64,000 nucleotides of DNA from Lamellibrachia columna. Its lineage: Eukaryota; Annelida; Polychaeta; Sabellida; Siboglinidae. Below, in pieces: positions 1-11,400 of the stretch. The translations under genes and the position numbers were made by a program. Within the stretch, counting starts at the first letter, position 1, and each line of letters opens with the position of its first letter. Under the pieces are notes generated by a model, which worked only from the letters and a program-made list of their open reading frames with translations, searched no databases and was not told the origin of the DNA. Location: NCBI GenBank assembly GCA_963662155.1, contig OY759270.1, positions 52,124,471 through 52,188,470 of the forward strand, in the 5' to 3' direction.

Positions 1-130
1 CATCCAACTGGTCCAACAGACTGGATATCCCACTATACAAGAATGTGCCTTTACTTTACCATCCAACTGGTCCAACAGACTGGATATCCCGCTATATAAG
101 AATGTGCCTTTACTTTACCATCCAACGTCT
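1..130. repeat. 60-bp tandem duplication at the left edge
   Basis: Two copies plus a partial third of a 60-bp unit containing ATCCAACTGGTCCAACAGAC. They differ at only a couple of positions (CCACTATACAAG against CCGCTATATAAG). The array runs off the left edge, so its full size is unknown. From 131 to 333 I see nothing beyond AT-rich sequence. Confidence 0.8.
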
Positions 131-333
131 TCACTGTCCAAATGTGTTTTAATGAACCACATTAAAAACTGGTTTTACTGTTATCTGTTTAATTTTAATG
201 TTTCGGGGCAAATATCATGTTTGCATTTGGAGGGATATTAAGGTTATATACTTGTTGACAGCTGTTTGTTAATGTAGAGAATGGAAAAGTAGATATTCAT
301 AAACAGATAACAAGTTTTTTTCCCCGAAATGAG

Positions 334-446
334 CAAAAAACAAATTGAGGAGGGACAGGAGCCTCTCTTTCAGGTTACTTGACTTCTACAGGAAAGATAC
401 AAGGGCGGTGCGGGTGCCCATACACTTCAAGAGATTCTACCTCAAT
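334..446 (+). CDS. possible small exon upstream of the Cys-rich exon
   Basis: A pyrimidine-rich stretch (GTTTTTTTCCCC) is followed by AG at 332-333. The frame is then open to a strong donor, CTCAAT|GTAAGT, at 446/447. Two bases plus 37 codons give a basic peptide including FRLLDFYRKDTRAV and PIHFKRFYLN. The 3' phase (0) matches the Cys-rich exon at 2836. The evidence is only the open frame, the donor and the phase; no family was recognised. Confidence 0.3.
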
Positions 447-838
447 GTAAGTGTACCACTTCTAGAATTCACGATGTGTGAAATAGTCAGTGCATGTCCA
501 GTGACAGATTTAGTCGTTTATACAATTCTGCATTAATTGCGTCAATCAAGGACAATTCAGTTTGATTGCCACTATCATCAACCGTGATGTACAGTGATTG
601 GAATAAAAAACGAAGCATCAGTTTTTATTAACATGCAATATCGGGTGAAAAGTTAATTTGAATTTCTGTACAAAATTGGTGTAAACATCTGCTCATGGAA
701 AAGCAAGAAACATACACTCTACTTTCATAGGTTTTTAACGAACTCACACTTGTCGTTTTTGTGGAGTCATCATTTGGATGTTCTGTTCGCATTCACAGTG
801 AATGTATGTGTGAGAAAATGTGAAATTACTTGAGAACA
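447..838. other. no gene seen
   Basis: This is AT-rich sequence without a convincing frame, tandem array or element terminus. If the exon at 334-446 is real, this is the start of its intron. Confidence 0.5.
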
Positions 839-1331
839 CAAAGATAATGTGCCTTGAATGGCCCAGTGTGCCTAGAATGGCCTCGTGTGCCTAGAATGGC
901 CTCGTGTGCCTAGAATAGCCTCGTGTGCCTAGAATGGCCTCGTGTGCCTAGAATGGCCTCGTGTGCCTAGAATGGCCCAGTGTGCCTAGAATGGCCTCGT
1001 GTGCCTAGAATGGCCTCGTGTGCCTGGAATGGCCTTGTGTGCCTGGAATGGCCTCATGTGCCTAGAATGGCTTCGTGTGCCTAGAATGGCCTCGTGTGCC
1101 TAGAATGGCCTCGTGTGCCTAGAATGGCCTCGTGTGCCTAGAATGGCCTCATGTGCCTAGAATGGCCTCGTGTGCCTAAAATGGCCCCGTGTGCCTAGAA
1201 TGGCCTCGTGTGCCTAGAATGGCCTTGTGTACCTAGAATGGCCTCGTGTGCCTAGAATGGCCTCGTGTCCCTAGAATGGCCTCGTGTGCCTAGAATGGCC
1301 TCGTGTACCTAGAATGGCCTAGTGTGCAACA
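839..1331. repeat. 19-bp minisatellite, about 25 copies
   Basis: The consensus unit is GAATGGCCTCGTGTGCCTA, with scattered substitutions such as CCCAG for CTCGT and TGTACC for TGTGCC. No splice-like element is evident in the unit. Confidence 0.95.
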
Positions 1332-1408
1332 GATAGATAAATTTTACGATGAAAGGTTGTTTTGAAAATTACAAAAAAAGCAGGATATAGGGGGAAAAGT
1401 GGTATTGC

Positions 1409-2835
1409 ACAACTGTTTCATAATATACTCTACACACACAATAACATGGATGGTACTGTGTTTGTTATGTTCACTTGTAGAAGCTGTTTCATAATATACT
1501 CTACACACACAATAACATGGATGGTACTGTGTTTGTTATGTTCACTTGTAGAAACTGTTTCATAATATACTCTACACACACACACACAATAACATGGATG
1601 GTACTGTGTTTATTATGTTCACTTGTATAAGCTGTTTCATAATATACTCTACACACACAATAACATGGATGGTACTGTGTTTGTTATGTTCACTTGTAGA
1701 AGCTGTTTCATAATATACTCTACACACACAATAACATGGATGGTACTGTGTTTGTTATGTTCACTTGTAGAAACTGTTTCATAATATACTCTACACACAC
1801 AATAACATGGATGGTACTGTGTTTATTATGTTCACTTGTAGAAACTGTTTCATAATATACTCTACACACACAATAACATGGATGGTACTGTGTTTGTTAT
1901 GTTCACTTGTAGAAGCTGTTTCATAATATACTCTACACACACAATAACATGGATGGTACTGTGTTTGTTATGTTCACTTGTAAAAACTGTTTCATAATAT
2001 ACTCTACACACACAATAACATGGATGGTACTGTGTTTATTATGTTCACTTGTAGAAACTGTTTTATAATATACTCTACACACACAATAACATGGATGGTA
2101 CTGTGTTTGTTATGTTCACTTGTAGAAACTGTTTCATAATATACTCTACACACACAATAACATGGATGGTACTGTGTTTGTTATGTTCACTTGTAAAAAC
2201 TGTTTCATAATATACTCTACACACACAATAACATGGATGGTACTGTGTTTATTATGTTCACTTGTAGAAGCTGTTTCATAATATACTCTACACACACAAT
2301 AACATGGATGGTACTGTGTTTGTTATGTTCACTTGTAAAAACTGTTTTATAATATACTCTACACACACAATAACATGGATGGTACTGTGTTTGTTATGTT
2401 CACTTGTAGAAACTGTTTTATAATATACTCAACACACACAATAACATGGATGGTACTGTGTTTATTATGTTCACTTGTAGAAACTGTTTTATAATATACT
2501 CTACACACACAATAACATGGATGGTACTGTGTTTGTTATGTTCACTTGTAGAAACTGTTTCATAATATACTCTACACACACAATAACATGGATGGTACTG
2601 TGTTTGTTATGTTCACTTGTAGAAACTGTTTTATAATATACTCAACACACACAATAACATGGATGGTACTGTGTTTATTATGTTCACTTGTAGAAACTGT
2701 TTTATAATATACTCAACACACACAATAACATGGATGGTACTGTGTTTATTATGTTCACTTGTAGAAACTGTTTTATAATATACTCTACATACACAATAAC
2801 ATGGATGGTACTGTGTTTGTTATGTTCACTTGTAG
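1409..2835 (+). repeat. 71-bp minisatellite, about 20 copies, ending at the splice acceptor of the Cys-rich exon
   Basis: Each 71-bp unit contains CTGTTTCATAATATACTC, an ACACACAC run, ATGGATGGTACTGTG and TTATGTTCACTTGTAG followed by AAACTG or AAGCTG. The last TTCACTTGTAG at 2825-2835 is directly followed by the open frame AAACTGCGC. Every unit therefore repeats the acceptor and the first six bases of the next exon. Variants (TTTATTATG/TTTGTTATG, CTTGTAG/CTTGTAAAA, TTTCATAA/TTTTATAA) show higher-order shuffling. One copy, near 1575-1590, has an expanded CA run. Confidence 0.95.
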
Positions 2836-3192
2836 AAACTGCGCTGTCATGAGACGACATTCGCACAGAACGCCATGACCGGCATAAAGCCTATGAGCTT
2901 GTGTCACTTCTGTGCACGCAAAACGCGAGTGTTTGGGAGCACACCGTGGCTTGCCAAAGACACATGTTGCGTGTGTGGAGAGCTGACAGCAGCGAGAGGA
3001 ATGGGGAAAGAGGCCCAACTGTGCCGTAGACATGCCCCCTTCACCGCGCCCGGCGTGACGCGCTGTGGAATATGTGGCCACAATATCATGGGAGACATGG
3101 CACGCAAGATGACCAATGCAATCTTGTGCAACTTCTGCAACATGGGTTTGGTGTGGAACAAATGCTGTCAACTTGTAACTGATAGTTGCTGA
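2836..3192 (+). CDS. Cys-rich zinc-ribbon-like protein, terminal exon, unknown function
   Basis: The reading frame is open from a splice-acceptor-like site (TTCACTTGTAG, ending at 2835) to a TGA at 3190-3192, giving 118 codons. An ATG lies at 2875. It is unusually GC-rich and Cys-rich for its surroundings, with paired cysteines: C-H-F-C, C-C-V-C-G, C-G-I-C-G-H and C-N-F-C, then a late C-C. This is the spacing of several small zinc-binding knuckles or ribbons. I do not recognise the family. The preceding 71-bp repeats carry the same acceptor and share the first six exon bases. An upstream exon at 334-446 ends in phase 0 and could precede it. It might instead be a single-exon gene starting at 2875, or a captured gene. 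It lies on the strand opposite EED, and if EED has a last exon beyond the left edge this gene would be nested in an EED intron. Confidence 0.6.
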   Translation, partial: KLRCHETTFAQNAMTGIKPMSLCHFCARKTRVFGSTPWLAKDTCCVCGELTAARGMGKEAQLCRRHAPFTAPGVTRCGICGHNIMGDMARKMTNAILCNFCNMGLVWNKCCQLVTDSC

Positions 3193-3939
3193 ATATTGTC
3201 AGTAGATTGCAGCAGCAGGCATTCCTGTATGGGTTATTCGCCGGGCTAGTACTCCTTGCAGTCTTTGTCTTTTGTTGGGAACTCTGCCTACCAATCTTAG
3301 GTGTACTTTTATACTAATTAGAATTTAAGCTGCCAAATCACTGCAGATTCATCATAACAGTCTAGCGCCATCAACCTAACTGAGTATCATCCTCAGTCTA
3401 ACTGAGTATCATCCACTCTGACACCTCCACATCAACTTTGATGAGCTGGAACATCCTTCATCCACTGTCCCTGGCATCTTCTGGCCTTCAGTTCATCGTG
3501 TAACCCTTCAGCAGTTCATCTGTCTCTCCTTGTCAGCGAATCCTGTCCCAGCGCCACATGGTCGCGTTGTCACACACACACACGATGACACTACCGTCCC
3601 TGCTCAGTGTCGTCTGTCGTATTGCCGACATACACTTAGGGTGTGTCAGAACGGTGCACCTGAGATACAATGACAAACAGACAGGTCACAACCCCAGCAC
3701 TGAGGTCAAGTAGAATGTTTGTACCCGAGTCTAATAACATATAAATTTTGTGCTTCTGCCATGTGTGTGTGCGAGTGTGCATGCGTGCATGCATGCATGT
3801 ACATGCAATCACTGTTGTTTTGGTGTGTGCTCTCTAGCTATATTATAAATATACAATACAGATTAATTTTGACCCATAACTACAGTAAATGTGATTACAT
3901 TGTTTACATACATGTGAACATATTAATGTTGTGGTGTGG

Positions 3940-3974
<35 letters not shown>

Positions 3975-5453
3975 TACACAAATAAAACATAGACAATATT
4001 TCGTTAAGATTGTAGACTTATAGTTATAGTGTAATATGTATATATGGAATATAAAGTATTTACATAATGTACACTACATCATGTTCAGTTAAGCCAGACT
4101 ACACTAATGATCTTTCTGGTTTAACACACAGGTAGCAATTTTTTACCGGTTGCTTGTTTTCTGTAAAAATTTATATAACTGACCAATTTTGACATGGCTA
4201 ATCAGTACTTTTATGGTGACTGTTAGCAAGAATTTTTAAAAGCTGTAATATTTATGAATGTTTAATTTCTTACATAATTTTTTATTTACACAAGTTTTTG
4301 TGTGGTACAGAAAAATTCAATATTATAATTTATATTTTAATTTGATAGAAATGTTTGTTTCTGTATAGGAGTGTATACATAGTGCAATGTATTTTGCAAG
4401 AGAGAGTAATCTCTGCTTGATGTGGACCCTGAAATGTTATCAAATACCTCTCTCCGATGTGAGCATAACTGATAAAAGTACTACCCAAGTACCCAGGTAC
4501 TCGAATTTACCAAGTTCAGTTTGTACTTGATTTAGAATGAAACATTACTTACTTGAAATGCTGGAGTGTTTTACACAATGTCTCAAACAACATCAGACTC
4601 TGTGTCTTAATATGGAGTTACACTTAAATTGCATTTATGTATGTTAATGTACTTATTTATCTTTCTCAGTGCCATTACAGTAGCATAGCCACAGTGACCG
4701 TGTACACTCTACAAGTGTATGTATGGCACACTTCTGTATACTTTCTTGCTGTACTTAAAATACAAATAAAACATCATGTTTGTTTACTAACAGTGCAATG
4801 TTGTAAGTTAATATAATATTATTTTATTTTGTTTTAGTGTTTTTATTTGCTGTCTACATCAGTTCTTGGCACCTAGTTTCGCTCTGAACCGCAGCGATGA
4901 GTTCATGAGTAACCACTTCACTAGTGCACGGCTTCTGATGGTGAAAGTATTTGGCAAAATAAGGACCATTCTTTGAATAATTTTACAAAATACTACCTTA
5001 TATCTGATGCGTAGTTATGACAACTATCTATGTCTACAGCATAGGCAGTATAAGCAGTATGGGTGGTCATACCCCTGTTGACGGACCACCCCTCTTTTAC
5101 AGCCAAACCCTTTAATATTGTAATTGGTAAAAAATGGTCAAAGGATCTGTTTCACTGTATCTCCAAATATGTAGAAACATCCAATATTTTGATACCTCTG
5201 TAACTGACCTTTTTGTTACCATTTCATAATAATTACATTGGTGTATTCTGTTTTGCAAATTTACACTTGTGCCTTTACAGTGGTATACAATATATTGGCT
5301 GTCCTGATCATCACGGTTGTGTAATTTCTGCTACTATTATAACTATATATAATAATAATTATATGTTAATGCTCAGGGCCTGGCATGTCATAACCTCCTG
5401 GTACGTGAGTGTGTGTGTGTGTGTGTGCGTGCGTGCGTGTGTAGGAGCCTCAC
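3193..5453. other. non-coding stretch with an (AT)n run; EED last exon searched for and not found
   Basis: Both strands were read for a final EED WD-repeat exon and none was recognised. The stretch holds an (AT) run near 3941-3976, a (GT)/(GTGC) run near 5408-5440, and AT-rich unique sequence. A short duplicated CTAACTGAGTATCATCC occurs near 3376-3414. Confidence 0.5.
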
Positions 5454-8400
5454 CTGACTTGTGCGGAATCTTCCACATCAATGTCCCAGACAAACACACG
5501 GCCCACCTGGTTACCCAGGGCCAGGATCTGTAACACAACAATAGCAAGATTCGTTACACAACTACCCTCAATAGTACAACAATGCACCAGCAACAAGATC
5601 TATAACAAATATCTCATGGTATCCAGCCCTGCAAGAGTGTTTTATATTTCACCCCCTGGTAGACCATTCCAACCCCATCTCAACTTCACATATACATCAC
5701 TGTTTATAGCCAGGTATTCATTTATACAGCTGAGTGAACTGGAGCAATGTGGAGTGAATGAAATTGTCCAAGTTTCAAAATGACAGCAAGAGGACTCAAA
5801 ACCAAGATCTGTAACAAACAGCCTCACCAAATACTAATGTCACAGAAGACACTCAGTGGCTTCAGTGTATAGCTACAAGATGACCACTGGTCATCAGTGG
5901 TCACTACTCACCCTCTGCCAGTAGTCAAGGGAGAAGCGCATGAACCAGATGTCACACTCGCGGTACTCGAACTGGTGTAGGACAGACACAGTCGAGTCTG
6001 TCAGCTTGAGGGGGTAGTCAAGGTCTGTGAGACTGCCTGGCTTCCAGCACACGATGCGGTTCTCACAGGACTGCAGAAGAAGTAGGCATTGATGGAGTAA
6101 GAGACCATGAACAACAGGACTGCAGAAGTAGGCATTGGTGGAGTTATCACAGGACTGCAGAAGTAGGCATTGGTGGTGTTATCACAGGACTGCAGACAGA
6201 AGTAGGCATTGGTGGAGTATGAGAGTATGAACAACACACGATGCAGTTCCAACAGGACTGCAGAAGTAGGCATTGGTGGGGTTCTCACACGACTGCAGAC
6301 AGAAGTAGGCATTGGTGGAGTATGAGAGCACGAACAACACACGATGCAGTTCCAACAGGACTGCAGAAGTAGGCATTGGTGGAGTTCTCACAGGACTGCG
6401 GAAGTAGGCATTGGTGGTGTTATCACAGGACTGCAGACAGAAGTAGGCATTGGTGGAGTATGAGAGTATGAACAACACACGATGCAGTTCCAACAGGACT
6501 GCAGAAGTAGGCATTGGTGGGGTTCTCACACGACTGCAGACAGAAGTAGGCATTGGTGGAGTATGAGAGCACGAACAACACACGATGCAGTTCCAACAGG
6601 ACTGCAGAAGTAGGCATTGGTGGAGTTCTCACAGGACTGCAGACAGAAGTAGGCATTGGTGGAGTTCTCACATGACTGCAGACAGAAGTAGGCATTGGTG
6701 GAGTTCTCACACGATTGCAGACAGAAGTAGGCATTGGTGGAGTTCTCATAGGACTGCAGACAGAAGTACGCGTTGGTGGAGTTCTCGCAGCTAGGCTGAG
6801 GCTGACCACTCGCCATCAACATAACTGGTGATTAGAAACATAGAGTGAGGACAACAAAGAACACGCTGAAACTCACCTTTGAGAGAATGAACTTTTCCAT
6901 CCACTTGAAGCTCACCTTTGAGAGAATGAACTTTCCCATCCATTTGAAGCTCACCTTTAAGGAATGAACTTTCCCATCCATTTGAAGCTCACCTTTGAGA
7001 GAATGAACTTTCCCATCCATTTGAAGCTCACCTTTGAGAGAATGAACTTTCCCATCCATTTGACGCAGTCGACATAGTTACGATGGATGTCACGGGTCGA
7101 GAAGTCTGGGTAATGCTGCGCTACTGTGTCGAACGGACTGCAGAGATACAAACAAGAAAATATCACTACTCATATTGACTGGTACATTGAGTATGAGAAC
7201 AAGGAATGAGGAAACGAGAGAAGCACTCGTGTACTTTGACATCCTGACACGAGACACGGAAAAGAGAGGATGTTAAGACAGCAATGCAAGATAGACAAAC
7301 ATGGAAGGCCATCATGACTGGAAGAACTCACTCGACATAAGCAAGTAAGCTACTCATATTTGAAAATTATATGTGTGAATTGAAGGCACCATTACATTTT
7401 ATTTTAACATCCTTTATATTAGTATCTTCTATGTAATTGAATTAATTATATACAAATTACACAATTGACTGCAACCAAAGCTTATTCAAGTAATACACTA
7501 CTTTAATCAAAACCTGGGAGAAATTGCAAGCTTAGTAGGCTATCATTGAAGTGTCTGACAGAGACCTACCTACTGGTCTTGGCCGGGTCATACTTAATAG
7601 GCCATCACTGAAGTGCCTGACAGAGACCTACCTACTGGTCTTGGCCGGGTCATACTTAATAGGCCATCATTCAAATGCCTGACAGAGACCTACCTAATGG
7701 TCTTGGCCGGGTCATACTTAATAGGCCATCACTGAAGTGCCTGACAGAGACCTACCTACTGGTGTTGGCTGGGTCATACTTAGTAGACCATCGCTGAAGT
7801 GCCTGACAGAGACCTACCTACTGGTCTTGGCCGGGTCATACTGATACGAGCTCTCAATAGCGTCCGTGATACACTTATGGTTAGCACACCATATTTTGAG
7901 CGAGTGGTCCATGCCACAAGATGCAATCAGAGTCCCCTCGAGGTTGAAATCCTAACAATTAACAATATTATTATTATTGACGGCGAGTTATCTTATACTA
8001 GCAACATTGACAGCAAAAAAAAATATACTAAAGCCGCAAACGCAGGAAGAACACATCAATGAGTCAAATCTGATACCCATATTCAATAAAAAATAACCTT
8101 TCAAGTGCTATCCCATCAGCAGTGTAAGACAATAAGGGTGTACCTCACTGAGCACAATAAGTAACAGGACATACCTCACTGAGCACAATAAGTAACAGAA
8201 CATACCTCACTGAGCACAATAAGTAACAGAACATACCTCACTGAGCACAATAAGTAACAGGACATACCTCACTGAGCACAATAAGTAACAGAACATACCT
8301 CACTGAGCACAATAAGTAACAGAACATACCCCACTGAGCACAATAAGTAACAGGGCATACCCCACTGAGTACAATAAGTAACAGGACATACCTTACTGAG

Positions 8401-11400
8401 CACAATAAGTAACAGGACATACCTCACTGAGCACAATAAGTAACAGAACATACCTCACTGAGCACAATAAGTAACAGAACATACCTCACTGAGCACAATA
8501 AGTAACAGGACATACCTCACTGAGCACAATAAGTAACAGAACATACCTCACTGAGCACAATAAGTAACAGAACATACCTCACTGAGCACAATAAGTAACA
8601 GAACATACCCCACTGAGCACAATAAGTAACATGATATACCCCACCGAGTACAATAAGTAACAGGACATACCCCACCGAGTACAATAAGTAACAGGACATA
8701 CCCCACCGAGTACAATAAGTAACAGGACATATCCCACCGAGTACAATAAGTAACGGGGCATACCCCACCGAGTACAATAAGTAACAGGACATACCCCACC
8801 GAGTACAATAAGTAACAGGACATATCCCACCGAGTACAATAAGTAACAGGACATATCCCATCGAGTACAATAAGTAACAGGACATATCCCACCGAGTACA
8901 ATAAGTAACAGGACATACCCCATCGAGTACAATAAGTAACAGGACATACCCCACCGAGTACAATAAGTAACAGGACATACCCCACCGAGTACAATAAGTA
9001 ACAGGACATATCCCACCGAGTACAATAAGTAACAGGACATACCCCACCGAGTACAATAAGTAACAGGGCGTACCCCACCGAGTACAATAAGTAACAGGAC
9101 ATACCCCACCGAGTACAATAAGTAACAGGGCGTACCCCACCGAGTACAATAAGTAACAGGACATACCCCACCGAGTACAATAAGTAACAGGACATATCCC
9201 ATCGAGTACAATAAGTAACAGGACATATCCCACCGAGTAAAATAAGTAACAGGACATATCCCACCGAGTACAATAAGTAACAGGACATATCCCACCGAGT
9301 ACAATAAGTAACAGGGCATACCCCACCGAGTACAATAAGTAACAGGACATATCCCACCGAGTACAATAAGTAACAGGACATACCACTCCGAGTACAATAA
9401 GTAACAGGACATATCCCACTGAGTACAATAAGTAACAGGACATACCCCACTGAGTACAATAAGTAACAGGACATACCACTCCGAGTACAATAAGTAACAG
9501 GACATACCACTCCGAGTACAATAAGTAACAGGACATACCCCACCGAGTACAATAAGTAACAGGGCGTACCCCACCGAGTACAATAAGTAACAGGGCGTAC
9601 CCCACCGAGTACAATAAGTAACAGGACATACCCCACCGAGTACAATAAGTAACAGGACATACCCCACCGAGTACAATAAGTAACAGGGCGTACCCCACCG
9701 AGTACAATAAGTAACAGGACATACCCCACCGAGTACAATAAGTAACAGGACATATCCCATCGAGTACAATAAGTAACAAGACATATCCCACCGAGTAAAA
9801 TAAGTAACAGGACATACCCCACCGAGTACAATAAGTAACAGGACATATCCCACCGAGTACAATAAGTAACAAGACATATCCCACCGAGTAAAATAAGTAA
9901 CAGGACATATCCCATCGAGTACAATAAGTAACAGGACATACCCCACTGAGTATAATAAGTAACAGGACATACCCAACCGAGTACAATAAGTAACAGGACA
10001 TACCCCACTGAGTACAATAAGTAACAGGACATACCACTCCGAGTACAATAAGTAACAGGACATACCGCTCCGAGTACAATAAGTAACAGGACATACCGCT
10101 CCGAGTACAATAAGTAACAGGACATATCCCACCGAGTACAATAAGTAACAGGACATACCCCACCGAGTACAATAAGTAACAGGACATACCCCACCGAGTA
10201 CAATAAGTAACAGGACATACCTCACTGAGTACAATAAGTAACAGGACATACCCCACCGAGTACAATAAGTAACAGGACATATCCCACCGAGTACAATAAG
10301 TAACAGGACATACCTCACTGAGTACAATAAGTAACAGGACATACCCCACCGAGTACAATAAGTAACAGGACATACCTCACTGAGTACAATAAGTAACAGG
10401 ACATACCCCACCGAGTACAATAAGTAACAGGACATATCCCACCGAGTACAATAAGTAACAGGACATACCTCACTGAGTACAATAAGTAACAGGACATACC
10501 CCACCGAGTACAATAAGTAACAGGGCATACCCCACCGAGTACAATAAGTAACAGGACATACCCCACTGAGTACAATAAGTAACAGGACATACCTCACTGA
10601 GTACAATAAGTAACAGGACATACCCCACTGAGTACTTCATCTCGATGACCGTCAACGCCACCAAATATAGCGATGCAAACATCTGTTTTGATGTTCCATA
10701 GTCGCAGGGCATGATCTGTAAAAATCATGTCATGTTTATTTTTCTTCCTCCACAATAATAGTATTCTACATTTGCCATTTATTTTTCAATCTTCATTCAC
10801 AAAGGAAGCCTACAATTACAGGATTATAGAAACAGTTGAGTCTGTTTGTGTAAAGCTAATATGTTGTAATCATTATCGAACCTACACATGTCATTGGCCG
10901 GGACTAAGGAAGTAAACTCTGAGTGGTTCTAGTGGATCAATTATACACATTCCCCGTGCTTCAATGTGTGTCACTAACATTCACTGCTGGGGATTAGGTA
11001 GTGTTTTCATGGTCAACGGGTAAATTAAAATTACACATTAATCAAAATAGATTTTCCAATCACATAAGAAACCTGCTGCATGTCAAGCAAGTCAGAATGT
11101 GGGTTAACCAGATTTGTAGTTGCCATACCTAGTAATGATATGAATGATTAAACAACCTTGACCTACAACAACCTTGACCCACCTTTACTGACGGACAGCA
11201 GCAAGTTGCCATCTTTGGGGTGGACCTTTAGTTCGTTGATAGCGTTGCCGTGGCCTACGAAGTGCTACAAAAAGAAACGGTTGCATGCCCATTTTCCAAC
11301 GTATATTTAACAATTCTTGACCCATTATACATGTTTACTCACTTTGACATCATTTAAAGCTACAGTCAAGTTTAGGGTCCAAGTCCGCATTCTAAGAGAG

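Noticed and set aside
1409..2835. CRISPR-like array of regularly spaced repeats
   Set aside because: The units are contiguous with no unique spacers; it is a eukaryotic minisatellite. The same holds for all other arrays here.
8517..10373. 618-, 556- and 680-codon open frames on the minus strand as genuine membrane proteins
   Set aside because: They are three frames of one stop-free 31-bp tandem array inside EED intron 6; the periodic hydrophobic peptide follows from the repeat.
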